Source: Glaciecola petra (lineage in GTDB: Bacteria; Pseudomonadota; Gammaproteobacteria; Enterobacterales; Alteromonadaceae). Taken from it: a DNA stretch of 64,000 bases. A model generated the notes under the pieces. It ran no database searches and had not been told where the DNA came from. It was given only the letters and a program-made list of their open reading frames with translations. The translations under genes were made by a program, and so were the position numbers. Shown one piece after another: positions 28,070 through 36,708 of this stretch (the stretch's first letter is position 1; each line of letters starts with the position of its first letter). Location: positions 62,001-126,000 of the forward strand of contig NZ_JAVRHX010000003.1 of assembly GCF_031846345.1 (NCBI RefSeq). The letters are read 5' to 3'.

Positions 28070-29233
28070 ATGCAAGCAACTAAGCTGAAGGACCTACATA
28101 CCCCTTGTTTGCTAATTGAACAAAGTAAACTTAAACAAAATATTAGCTATTTATCTGAACATATTGGTGCGCTTGGATGCGTTATTAGGCCTCACGTAAA
28201 AACACATAAGTCGGTCGACATTACTCAACTAATTGTGGATGCTGGCAACACCCAGGGAATCACTGTATCAACCTTAAAAGAGGCGAAGCATTTTTTTGCT
28301 GCCGGTTACACGGATATTTTATATGCGGTTGGAATTGTGCCAAATAAGTTTGCTGCGGTGCAAAGCTTGATGGAACAAGGCTGCAAAATTACAGTTATAT
28401 TAGATAGTTTAGAACTAGCAAAATTATTGGGTGAATATGCAGATACCCAGCAAGTAGTTTTTAATGTCTTAATTGAGCTAGATGTCGACAAACATCGGGC
28501 CGGAGTAAACCCGCATAGCCAAACTTTATTAGATATAGCCTATGCTTTACATCATCAAAGCTATACTCAACTGCAAGGTGTGATGACACATGCAGGCGGC
28601 TCTTATGAGTGTTTTGAAAAATCATCTCAATTAGCGTTAGCTCGCCAAGAACGTGATTTATCTTTACTTGCGGCAGAGCGTATTAGAGCTGAAGGAATAG
28701 CCTGTAAAACGGTTTCTATCGGCTCTACACCTACTGCTTTTGCGATTGACGATCTGAGCGGCATTACTGAAGTCCGAGCCGGTGTATACGTACTCTTTGA
28801 CTTAGTGATGTCGGGTTTAGGTGTATGTAAGATTGACGACATCGCAATAAGTGTGATGGGAAGTATTATTGGCTTTCAGAAAGAAAAGCAGATGGCACTT
28901 TGTGACGCAGGATGGATGGCAATGTCAAGAGACAGAGGCACTGCGGGACACAAAATAGATCAAGGTTATGGGCTTATTTGCGACAAAAACGGAGCTCTCA
29001 TTGCTAATATGTTAATGACAAGCGCGAATCAAGAGCACGGTATTATTAGTATGCGTAAAGCCAATACACAACGGGGCAAATCTACTGACTTTCCTTTCGC
29101 ACTTTTTAGTATTGGCGACCTTATTCGAATTTTGCCTAATCACGCATGCGCGACTGCAGCGCAGTACAACCATTTTTATTTAGTTGATGGTGATAAGGTT
29201 ATTAAAACCTTGCCGTCGATATCAGGCTGGTAA
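28070..29233 (+). CDS. DSD1-type PLP enzyme (D-serine dehydratase / D-threonine aldolase family)
   Basis: A 387-aa fold-type III PLP enzyme. The PLP-lysine motif RPHVKTHKS puts the Schiff-base lysine at K44; the barrel then carries MTHAGGSYE and SIGSTPTA phosphate-binding loops. Near the C-terminus LPNHACATA gives an H-x-C pair, the zinc site seen in eukaryote-type D-serine dehydratases, whereas D-threonine aldolases have H-x-D. A metal-dependent D-amino-acid dehydratase or aldolase is expected in the cytoplasm. GGAG lies 13 bases before the ATG. It stands alone, divergent from the PEP-CTERM-like gene. Confidence 0.85.
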   Translation: MQATKLKDLHTPCLLIEQSKLKQNISYLSEHIGALGCVIRPHVKTHKSVDITQLIVDAGNTQGITVSTLKEAKHFFAAGYTDILYAVGIVPNKFAAVQSLMEQGCKITVILDSLELAKLLGEYADTQQVVFNVLIELDVDKHRAGVNPHSQTLLDIAYALHHQSYTQLQGVMTHAGGSYECFEKSSQLALARQERDLSLLAAERIRAEGIACKTVSIGSTPTAFAIDDLSGITEVRAGVYVLFDLVMSGLGVCKIDDIAISVMGSIIGFQKEKQMALCDAGWMAMSRDRGTAGHKIDQGYGLICDKNGALIANMLMTSANQEHGIISMRKANTQRGKSTDFPFALFSIGDLIRILPNHACATAAQYNHFYLVDGDKVIKTLPSISGW

Positions 29234-29245
29234 AAGAGGCAATGT

Positions 29246-29280
29246 CGCTAGCCGCTATTTGATACTCTGTCTGGCTAGCG
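29246..29280. terminator. Stem-loop between convergent genes
   Basis: An 8-bp inverted repeat CGCTAGCC / GGCTAGCG with a 19-base spacer lies between the convergent PLP-enzyme and RIO-kinase genes, overlapping the end of the latter. It has no clear T-run, so terminator function is tentative. Confidence 0.4.
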
Positions 29281-30174
29281 GTTTGGGCTGTTGTCTGACT
29301 CGCTAATTGAGTCACTATTTGGGTCACTGTTTGCATCACTAATGCGCTGTAAGCGTTCTTGTTCTTCAGCAAAAGCGGCTTTGATTTCTTCTAACACGGT
29401 ATCGACATCGGCCTCGCTATTATCGAATTCAAAATAACCGCTTAATTCTGAATCTGGCGTTAATTCGCCCACTTGATATAGTGCCCACATTTCTTCAGCA
29501 TAATGAGTTTGTTGTAGTGCGGGGGCAAACTCCGAATAATAATCGGTCATATTGCGCACGTCGCGTTGTAGCATGCTAAACGCATTGTTGTTTGCCGCCG
29601 CGTCAACGGCTTGAGGTAAGTCTATGATCACCGGGCCGTAGTCATCTACCAATACATTAAACTCTGATAAATCACCATGCACAATACCGGCACACAGCAT
29701 TAGCATTACATACATCATTACTTGAGCATGATCTTCTAGCGCTTGTTCTTCGCTCATCGATACGTCATTTAATCGCGGAGCAACATTGCCCTCGGTGTCG
29801 GTCACAAGTTCCATAAGTAATACGCCATCGTAACACCCAAATGGCTGTGGTACGCGCACACCTGCGGCGGACAACTTAAAAAGCGCATCAACCTCAGCAT
29901 TCTGCCATGCATCTTCTTGCTGTTTGCGACCAAAGCTCGAGCCTTTTTCCATTGCTCTGGCGCGTCGACTATTTCTAACTTTTCTACCTTCTTGATATTG
30001 CACGGCTTTTTTAAAGCTACGTTTCATTGCTTCTTTGTATACTTTTGCACAACGTATTTCACCTTGGCTTTTTACTGCATACACAGTCGCCTCTTTACCA
30101 CTCATTAATTGGTAAAGTACTTCATCAACCAGGCCGTCTTCAACTAAAGGGATTAAACGCTTAGGAATTTTCAT
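29275..30174 (-). CDS. RIO1-like serine protein kinase (PA4780 family)
   Basis: A 299-aa atypical kinase. The N-terminal KIPKRLIPLVEDGLVDEVLYQ and LMSGKEATVYAV match the bacterial RIO1-like family; the catalytic loop HGDLSEFNVLVDD and metal-binding VIIDLPQAVD are intact, so ATPase or kinase activity is likely. The C-terminal 50 residues are acidic and end in a low-complexity Asp/Ser/Asn tail. I chose ATG 30174 over GTG 30192 because family members begin MK.PKR. Its targets in bacteria are unknown. Confidence 0.88.
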   Translation of the reverse strand: MKIPKRLIPLVEDGLVDEVLYQLMSGKEATVYAVKSQGEIRCAKVYKEAMKRSFKKAVQYQEGRKVRNSRRARAMEKGSSFGRKQQEDAWQNAEVDALFKLSAAGVRVPQPFGCYDGVLLMELVTDTEGNVAPRLNDVSMSEEQALEDHAQVMMYVMLMLCAGIVHGDLSEFNVLVDDYGPVIIDLPQAVDAAANNNAFSMLQRDVRNMTDYYSEFAPALQQTHYAEEMWALYQVGELTPDSELSGYFEFDNSEADVDTVLEEIKAAFAEEQERLQRISDANSDPNSDSISESDNSPNR

Positions 30175-30244
30175 GCCGCAGTTATACAGCACTCAAGAGT
30201 GTTTTGAAATGGGCACATCAATAAAATAAGCGCTACAATTTGTC

Positions 30245-32284
30245 CTACCTAACAGGTGCACCATTTTCAAAGGCTTGCCAAACCTCGCGTCTAAAACGCA
30301 TTTGAGGACGTTCTTGCCGCACTTCAAAAGCAATTCGGTCTGTATACATCCGGCCATGTCGATCAACAAAGTTGACTTCAGCAACATGTGCACCGAAGGG
30401 GAGCTGTTTTGGCAATTCATATTTCCATAAATGCATATTGCGGTCAGCCACAGCGCCCTGTGGCTGTGGTACATCTGGACCATATTGATAGCCCTTAAAC
30501 AATTGAAATCCTTGATTTGCATCTTGACCAGAACGACTTTCAAGCGCCCATCTTGATACAGACAACTGGCGTTGTGCCGCAAAAGGATCAGCATACATAG
30601 CGCCAACTCTTGCCTCTTCGCCTTTTGCTTCTTGCGTTCGCGTCATTTTATGTGAGGTAGCACCATTTATGCTAATACTCACTTGCGTATCACTTGAACC
30701 TGCCCAAATATTAGCCGTAATAAAACTGCCATTCTTCAAATCTTCGCTGGTTAAAATCTTAACATCAGGCAGATCATTAATAGATAATGGTGGAACCTCT
30801 TCGCGAGTACTTCGTTCACTATGGCGCCACTGTTGTATTTGTTCAAACCAAGTTCGAAAACCTGGGGTAGAAATTGACAACCATGCGGCTCTTTCACGCC
30901 CCTGATTTGCACCGTAATAACGCTCTTTATAGTTGCCCTTTGCATCAAATGTTAATTCTAACCAACCCTTAGGTGCACCTAATCGCTGTAATGACATTGG
31001 TGTGCCATGTATATCAAAATCTCCCTGATACCATGCTCCCGAACCAGCACCAGCAATGATATGTCTAAACGGTAAGGCATTAACGCCCACTACCTCTTTC
31101 CAACCTTTAAACGAATCACCGGGCGAGAGATTTTCAATCGTATGCGTGTGACCGGCTAGGGACAATACTTGTCTCCCTTCAACTAAAGCGTATAGATCGT
31201 TAACATTATCGGTTTGATGTGCAGCAAATTGTTGGTCATAAAAAGTAACAAACGGAATATGGTGAGCAAATACAATGGTTTTTTGCTCATCTGCGACCTT
31301 AATTAAAGCTTCAACAAACTGCATTTGTTCATCGCTAATACGCCCATTGTAGCGTTTATTTTCATCGTCAACACAATACTCTCTACCAGGCAGTCGAGCG
31401 TCATCTGGCCCACAAGGATAAATTACATTATCCAATACAATAAACAGCACATTGCCTTGTTCAAAGGCGTAATAAGCTGGTCCCCATAGATTTCGCCAAC
31501 TGTCAGCACTGTCTTTGTCGAAGTCAGCATCAAAATCAAAATCGTGATTACCATGTGTCCACCATTGAGGTGCCTTTAGCGTACCTAAAATATCAGCCAT
31601 CCGTGGGATCAAACCTAAGTCGTCACCCATAACATCTCCCACTGCGATAATACAATCGAGTTGATGTCCGCGATCCAAAAGGTCGTCGACCGTCGAATCT
31701 CTAAAAAAACTGATATCTTGATTCGCATAAGTCTGTGTGTCGCCCAAAATTGCGCAATTAAAATCATTCGAATGCACGGGTTTAAGCGGAAAGTTAATCT
31801 CTGACGGAAGTGAGCCTGTGGGCGCTAAACCACCGAAACGCAAGGCTTTTGGAGAGCCTTTGGGTTTATGCTGATAAGCAAACTGAGGCACATAATCTTG
31901 ATTGGTGGGCACTCTCCAACCAGTAGGTTGCACCACAAATACACTCATGTCTTCTCGTTCCGCTAAGCTGTAGCGACCATCTTTATCGCTCAACGCGACA
32001 TGTATGCCATTTGATACCGCGACATCTGCAATCCCGGGTTCACCAATGTCGAAAACGCCATTCCCGTTTTCATCATGGAACACCCTCCCCTTAACAAGCT
32101 GGCTAGAATTAGCAGTTTCTTCTCGAATCACTTGAATATCTGCAAAATAAGGCTGTTGTAGTGTTGTTGTTTTTGTAGGAACTGGATTTGTTGTATTAGC
32201 ACAACTTAGTAGAGTGGTGACGCAAGCTAGCAGGAACACGAGCTTTTTTATCTTACTTGAAAAGAAAGTGATTTTTAATGACAT
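30245..32284 (-). CDS. Calcineurin-like metallophosphoesterase, lipoprotein
   Basis: A 679-aa probable lipoprotein (lipobox LLSC, Cys near 28). An SdrD-B-like Ig segment (about 65-110, VFHDENGNGVFDIGEPGI) is followed by the metallophosphatase core: ILGDTQTY, VGDVMGDD, GNHDFDFD, HHIPF and GHTHTIEN, which are the five metal/phosphate motifs in order. A C-terminal calcineurin-associated beta domain ends it. It likely hydrolyses phosphoesters in the periplasm or at the outer membrane; the substrate is unknown. It is separated from the RIO kinase by about 70 bases on the same strand. Confidence 0.88.
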   Translation of the reverse strand: MSLKITFFSSKIKKLVFLLACVTTLLSCANTTNPVPTKTTTLQQPYFADIQVIREETANSSQLVKGRVFHDENGNGVFDIGEPGIADVAVSNGIHVALSDKDGRYSLAEREDMSVFVVQPTGWRVPTNQDYVPQFAYQHKPKGSPKALRFGGLAPTGSLPSEINFPLKPVHSNDFNCAILGDTQTYANQDISFFRDSTVDDLLDRGHQLDCIIAVGDVMGDDLGLIPRMADILGTLKAPQWWTHGNHDFDFDADFDKDSADSWRNLWGPAYYAFEQGNVLFIVLDNVIYPCGPDDARLPGREYCVDDENKRYNGRISDEQMQFVEALIKVADEQKTIVFAHHIPFVTFYDQQFAAHQTDNVNDLYALVEGRQVLSLAGHTHTIENLSPGDSFKGWKEVVGVNALPFRHIIAGAGSGAWYQGDFDIHGTPMSLQRLGAPKGWLELTFDAKGNYKERYYGANQGRERAAWLSISTPGFRTWFEQIQQWRHSERSTREEVPPLSINDLPDVKILTSEDLKNGSFITANIWAGSSDTQVSISINGATSHKMTRTQEAKGEEARVGAMYADPFAAQRQLSVSRWALESRSGQDANQGFQLFKGYQYGPDVPQPQGAVADRNMHLWKYELPKQLPFGAHVAEVNFVDRHGRMYTDRIAFEVRQERPQMRFRREVWQAFENGAPVR

Positions 32285-32511
32285 AGTATTAAGAACTCTA
32301 ATCGTTTTACTAACCTTAAAATATTTTTATGACAAAAATAAGAAGGTAAATGCGATGAAGTTAAAAACTACATGAAGATGGTAGCAAAAGGTGTAACCTA
32401 AAGACGCCGATAAATTACTTGTTGTTAAAACACCGCCATAAGATTTGGCCTGGGCATCACAAGCAACAAGTTAAGCACATGATTTTTATATAAGTTTATG
32501 CCACATTCCCT

Positions 32512-33426
32512 TTAGGGGCATACTTTTTTAAATGTTCCTTTGGAAGAATTAAATGTTCCAATTTTTAGGCTCCAAAACTGATAAAAAGAACTATTCATAA
32601 CCGCATCACAACTGCCTGTCGCTTTGTATCGACTAAGCAATAAGTCTTCAAAATAGACTTTGCTTTGTTCATTTTTTGCCATTCTGATATCTTCGCAGCT
32701 GTCTGTTATACAAAGATCCAAATCAAAGCTTTCTTCCCAATTTTTGACCACCATTAAGCGTGATAATTGCAAGTAAAATTGAAGCTGAGGATGCGCAACG
32801 TTATCAATAATAACCGATAATTCATTTTCGGCTTTTTCGTACAACGCAGTCGCTCTTTGCCAAATCTTAAAAGCATTTTCGTCTTTGTTACCAGAGATTT
32901 TTAAGTCTTCGAGCATTTCGAACGCTTCATCATTTGCTACCAAGCTTGGTATGGCGTTTAGTAAAACCATATCGCGACCTTGTAGGTCTTGTGCTTCCTT
33001 AATAGCTAAATTAGCTGTAATAAGTGCATCTTCTTTATTACCTATTTGCCATTGAGACATCGCCTTTAAAGTTTGTAAATTTGCCCACAATCCGTTTTGT
33101 ATCAGTTCAGCTTTTTGTGACTCTAAGCTGTTTACACCATTTATAACTCGCTGATAAAGCATTAAACCGCGATTAGCCTGCATTATTTGCGCTGTATTTG
33201 TTTGAGAGCTTATTGCTTCATTCGCTCTATCTATGGCAAACATGTTGGTTTGTAAACGTGATGCAGCATCAAAATCATCTTGAATCGCTCGCGTATCGCT
33301 TACTTGAGAAACAGTCTGTGTAACTGAACATGCACTCAGCACTATACTGGCGCAAATCGCCACTAAAAACCACGATATGCGCTTTAAACGCAATGTGTGT
33401 TGGTTACCAAGCTGTGGCATAAACAT
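32512..33426 (-). CDS. Unrecognised lipoprotein, partner of the 621-aa protein
   Basis: A 304-aa probable lipoprotein: hydrophobic segment at about residues 17-32, then the lipobox LSAC with Cys at about 33. The mature part is mainly alpha-helical (TPR-like feel, with QTLKAMSQWQIGNKEDALITANLAI), and has four late cysteines (CITDSCEDI region and two near the C-terminus) that could form disulfides. The start 33426 is set by AAGGAA six bases upstream. It follows the 621-aa gene by 36 bases, so the two are likely one operon. I do not recognise the family. Confidence 0.7.
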   Translation of the reverse strand: MFMPQLGNQHTLRLKRISWFLVAICASIVLSACSVTQTVSQVSDTRAIQDDFDAASRLQTNMFAIDRANEAISSQTNTAQIMQANRGLMLYQRVINGVNSLESQKAELIQNGLWANLQTLKAMSQWQIGNKEDALITANLAIKEAQDLQGRDMVLLNAIPSLVANDEAFEMLEDLKISGNKDENAFKIWQRATALYEKAENELSVIIDNVAHPQLQFYLQLSRLMVVKNWEESFDLDLCITDSCEDIRMAKNEQSKVYFEDLLLSRYKATGSCDAVMNSSFYQFWSLKIGTFNSSKGTFKKVCP

Positions 33427-33462
33427 AATATTTCCTTTTTTATTGGTCAAAATGCATGCTTA

Positions 33463-35328
33463 TTAAGCATTCTCAGCGTTCAATACTCTTTGTAATAGTA
33501 GATCAAGTAAGACATCTACATTAAGAGTTTGGTTTTCTGCAATTAGAGATTTAAAGGTAGTTTTTAAATTATTTATATTCTCTAAGGTTAAGCCTTTTGC
33601 GGCAGCCGCTTCGAGCAAAGCAGACAATATCCTTTCTTTTGCTTCAATGCGTAAATTTTGCCATTGGCCTTTTAGTTTTTCTTCGAGACCATTGGCGAGG
33701 CCACCCATGTCTGTGCTTAATAGGTCAAATATTTCCGCAATTGGGTATTTGCCTGCTTGTATTTCTTTTACAAAATCTTGATCATCGATAACGGCTCTAA
33801 GACCTACTTTAAGCAGTGCAATTGCATCTGCTGAGCTAGTAAAACCTTGATCAGATTGCCGTAAACTGCCGATCATTGCTTGTAGTGCAGTGGATAAGTT
33901 TGGATTAATCTCACCCGCTTTATCCATCACCCAATTAGGGTAATCAACCACTTCTGTAAACACAAAACCCAAGAGCTCGTCGAGATCGTCTCGAGTAAAC
34001 TGGGGGGTCCATTTTGCATTGCCTACGGCCACTTGTGCTAAATGACCTACAACATCTTTAGCAATATTAATTAGCTTATGCTTTTTGGGGTCATTGGCAA
34101 TATCTGGCCAAAATAACTCAATATGGGTGCGGCTATTTTCTAACACCAATCGTACAATCTCAGCTAGTGTATCTTCTCCAAACAAGGCAGCTTTTTCGCC
34201 CAAATCGGTAGCAATAGACTGCACCAATCCGATTATCGCTTCTTTATGTTTAGTATTCTCTGATACAACTAAAGCCGGATGCCGTCCAAATACTTGCAAA
34301 CTTGCCAACATGAGTTCTTCTAAGGTATGTTCGTTAAAAGCCGCCTGTATTAAACCTTTTTCGTTATCTTCTAAAATAGTTTGTAACAAAGCACCTGCCA
34401 CAGTGGTGGTTAAATCTTGATGAGCTTGATTAGACTGTTTTAAAAATTTTTGTGGCTGCATAATCATAGCAGAGCCGGCACTTGCCAACACACTTTTGAA
34501 GACAAACTCTCCCCACTGAATAAGTTTTTCTTTTGCGGCAAGGGTTTCGGTGGCACTTTGCCCTGGGGCAGCTCTAACAGCCTTTATTTTAGCATCAATA
34601 TCTTTCGCTAAAGCGGCTGTTGTTATCGATACTAATTCTTGAAATCGAGGCTCAGTATTAAATAAAGATGCGTTTTCAGACACCCCTTCTAAACTCACCA
34701 GCAAGAGTCGCTGAGGCAAGTCACCAATATTTTCAGGCTCTATGCCATCGGTAAAGTCAATAGTATCTAGCCCCGTTAAAACAGCCTGAATAATTTTGCC
34801 ATTCTTGCCTTCGCGATTAAAAGCTTCGGGCATTTGCAGAAAATAATCAACCGCCACATCAACCAAATTACCAGCAATACGCATTAATAAACTAGGGTGA
34901 GGCGAATCGCCGTCTTGCCATTGCGAAATTGTCAGCATAGACTGAAGTTCTGACTCAGATAAAACATCACTTCCTAATGCTAATGAGTTTTCTTCTCTAG
35001 CCAAATACAAAGCCATATAATTACGGTAATAATCAATACATCTTTGGCGTTCTTCCTCGTTTAACGCGCGTCTGAGCGCCGCATGTGATTGATCAATGTG
35101 AGGTTTAATTGCTCGTTTTAAAAACTCAGCATTGTCTAAATATACCCGCCCCATTTCAGCATCTTTGAAAAAATTAAGTGCAGACGTAATATTTGGATTT
35201 GGGTCCATTTTAGGGATAGGAAAGGTAATACTGCGTGCTTGTGTACTTGCGATAAAATGCTTACGAGCAGCTCCATTTAGTTTAACCGCGGTATTAATTG
35301 CAAATAAAATGAGTTCCGTTGAGGCCAT
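33463..35328 (-). CDS. Unrecognised 621-aa helical protein
   Basis: A 621-aa soluble, highly alpha-helical protein with no signal peptide, TM segment or motif I can name. The N-terminus (ASTELILFAINTAVKLNGAARK) is followed by acidic-basic helical repeats; the sequence is rich in Ala/Leu/Glu and poor in Cys. A good AAGGAG ribosome site fixes ATG 35328; a start at 35382 would add 18 residues without one. Codon use looks like that of its neighbours, so it is not obviously foreign. A lipoprotein gene follows immediately, suggesting a cell-envelope role, which is inference. Confidence 0.75.
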   Translation of the reverse strand: MASTELILFAINTAVKLNGAARKHFIASTQARSITFPIPKMDPNPNITSALNFFKDAEMGRVYLDNAEFLKRAIKPHIDQSHAALRRALNEEERQRCIDYYRNYMALYLAREENSLALGSDVLSESELQSMLTISQWQDGDSPHPSLLMRIAGNLVDVAVDYFLQMPEAFNREGKNGKIIQAVLTGLDTIDFTDGIEPENIGDLPQRLLLVSLEGVSENASLFNTEPRFQELVSITTAALAKDIDAKIKAVRAAPGQSATETLAAKEKLIQWGEFVFKSVLASAGSAMIMQPQKFLKQSNQAHQDLTTTVAGALLQTILEDNEKGLIQAAFNEHTLEELMLASLQVFGRHPALVVSENTKHKEAIIGLVQSIATDLGEKAALFGEDTLAEIVRLVLENSRTHIELFWPDIANDPKKHKLINIAKDVVGHLAQVAVGNAKWTPQFTRDDLDELLGFVFTEVVDYPNWVMDKAGEINPNLSTALQAMIGSLRQSDQGFTSSADAIALLKVGLRAVIDDQDFVKEIQAGKYPIAEIFDLLSTDMGGLANGLEEKLKGQWQNLRIEAKERILSALLEAAAAKGLTLENINNLKTTFKSLIAENQTLNVDVLLDLLLQRVLNAENA

Positions 35329-35719
35329 GTGCTGTCTCCTTAATGTCTGCCGAAAAATGTAAGGCCGTTGTTTAACCTTCACATTCCTTTTCTTTTACTT
35401 ACTTTCTTTTTAACACTCAAGCAGTAATTACGGACAACAAGCGCAAAGATAGCATTTTGTGCAACACGTAATAATTAATTGTGCTCAAAAAACCACGATT
35501 ATTCAGTATGACTGACAAGGAGGAGAAAATAAACATGCCGTCATGCCCTCATACTAAAGAAGCCAATGCTTAACTGTCAAGCGAGAGGTATTCATTATTA
35601 TAATAAAGTTCATCAGTGCTATGCCGACATATAAGTACTAATAAGCGCTGGTATTATTAACCTAAATTAAGCAATAAATCCAAATATGAATCATTTCACA
35701 AAAACCGATGGAACACTAA
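35329..35719. other. Divergent promoter region with a tiny ORF
   Basis: A 391-base region between the 621-aa gene (minus) and the NO-sensing operon (plus). It holds a 12-codon ORF with a very strong ribosome site (35535-35573) and is otherwise AT-rich. I found no clear NsrR, NorR or sigma-54 site here. Confidence 0.5.
35535..35573 (+). CDS. Possible 12-codon leader peptide
   Basis: ATG 35535 to TAA 35573 encodes MPSCPHTKEANA, with AAGGAGGAG (35517-35525) in front, the strongest ribosome site in the neighbourhood. It lies 146 bases upstream of the response regulator. It could be a translated leader, or the residual start of a lost gene; length alone keeps confidence low. Confidence 0.3.
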   Translation: MPSCPHTKEANA

Positions 35720-36118
35720 ATGACAGACCCTAAAAAAAAAGGAGATGTTGTTTTGGTGGTTGAAGATGATCTGATCAGCCGAGAAATACACTCGCGCCTC
35801 CTTACCGAAATAGGATTTAAGAATGTCGTGCAGGCGATTGATGGAATGCGAGCGTTAACAGTCATCAAAGAGCAAATTGCGCAAGACAATAAGATTATAT
35901 TGGTACTGTGCGATTGGAACATGCCTAATATGAGTGGATTGCAATTATTGGAAATCATTCGCAAAGATCCAACGCTTAAACACATACCATTTTTTTTGAT
36001 TTCGTCAAATCGCAATAAAGCACACATCGTCAAAGCGATAAAGACGGGTGTGACTAATTACTTGGTAAAACCGATTTCTGAATCAAAATTAAGCGATAAA
36101 CTAAAAAAATATTTATAA
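35720..36118 (+). CDS. Single-domain response regulator
   Basis: A 132-aa CheY-like receiver domain with no output domain. Acidic pocket D16/D17, phospho-acceptor D65 (LVLCDWNMPNMSG) and K117 (LVKPIS) are all present, so it should be phosphorylatable. It is followed by H-NOX (32 bases) and a hybrid kinase, and probably shuttles phosphate to or from the kinase's HPt domain in NO signalling. ATG 35720 has only a weak GGA ribosome site. Confidence 0.9.
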   Translation: MTDPKKKGDVVLVVEDDLISREIHSRLLTEIGFKNVVQAIDGMRALTVIKEQIAQDNKIILVLCDWNMPNMSGLQLLEIIRKDPTLKHIPFFLISSNRNKAHIVKAIKTGVTNYLVKPISESKLSDKLKKYL

Positions 36119-36150
36119 ACAGCCGTACAAAGCAAAAATTTGGAGCAAAC

Positions 36151-36696
36151 ATGAAAGGCATAGTATTTGACGAATTTAATAATATGGTTGAAGAGGCATT
36201 TGGTGAAGATATGCTTGATGACATCATCGATGAAAATGCTTCAAACCTAGCGACAGGTGGTGCTTATACATCGGTTGGTACTTATGACCACGAAGAGCTT
36301 GTGATGTTGGTTTCATCATTGAGCAACGCGACCAATATCGCCATCCCAGATTTAGTAAAAACATTTGGTTTGCATTTAGCACAGGTGTTTTCGACTAAAT
36401 TCAGTAGTTTCTTTGATGAGTGTACAGACACGTTTTCGTTTCTGAAACGCATCGATAATCATATTCATGTAGAAGTATATAAACTATATCCAGACGCAGA
36501 ACTTCCGAAATTTTCATTTGAAGAACCTGATGCACAAACTCTTAATCTGATCTACGAATCAAAGCGCGGCTTTGCAGATTTAGCTGAAGGATTGATTGAA
36601 GGCACCGCAAAATATTACAAAGAAAATGTAACGATAGATAAGGAAGATCAATCAACTGAGCTCATGCATAAAGTTATTTTTAGACTCAAAAAATAA
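36151..36696 (+). CDS. H-NOX haem nitric-oxide sensor
   Basis: A 181-aa H-NOX (HNOB) domain protein. The proximal haem ligand His is H106 in NHIHVEVYKLYPDA, and the haem-propionate motif YxSxR is present as YESKR (135-139). The N-terminus MKGIVFDEFNNMVEEAFG is typical. Stand-alone bacterial H-NOX proteins bind NO tightly and control a neighbouring kinase, which is encoded 12 bases downstream here. Length is normal for the family. It is cytoplasmic. Confidence 0.95.
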   Translation: MKGIVFDEFNNMVEEAFGEDMLDDIIDENASNLATGGAYTSVGTYDHEELVMLVSSLSNATNIAIPDLVKTFGLHLAQVFSTKFSSFFDECTDTFSFLKRIDNHIHVEVYKLYPDAELPKFSFEEPDAQTLNLIYESKRGFADLAEGLIEGTAKYYKENVTIDKEDQSTELMHKVIFRLKK

Positions 36697-36708
36697 GAAA
36701 ATCACGAT

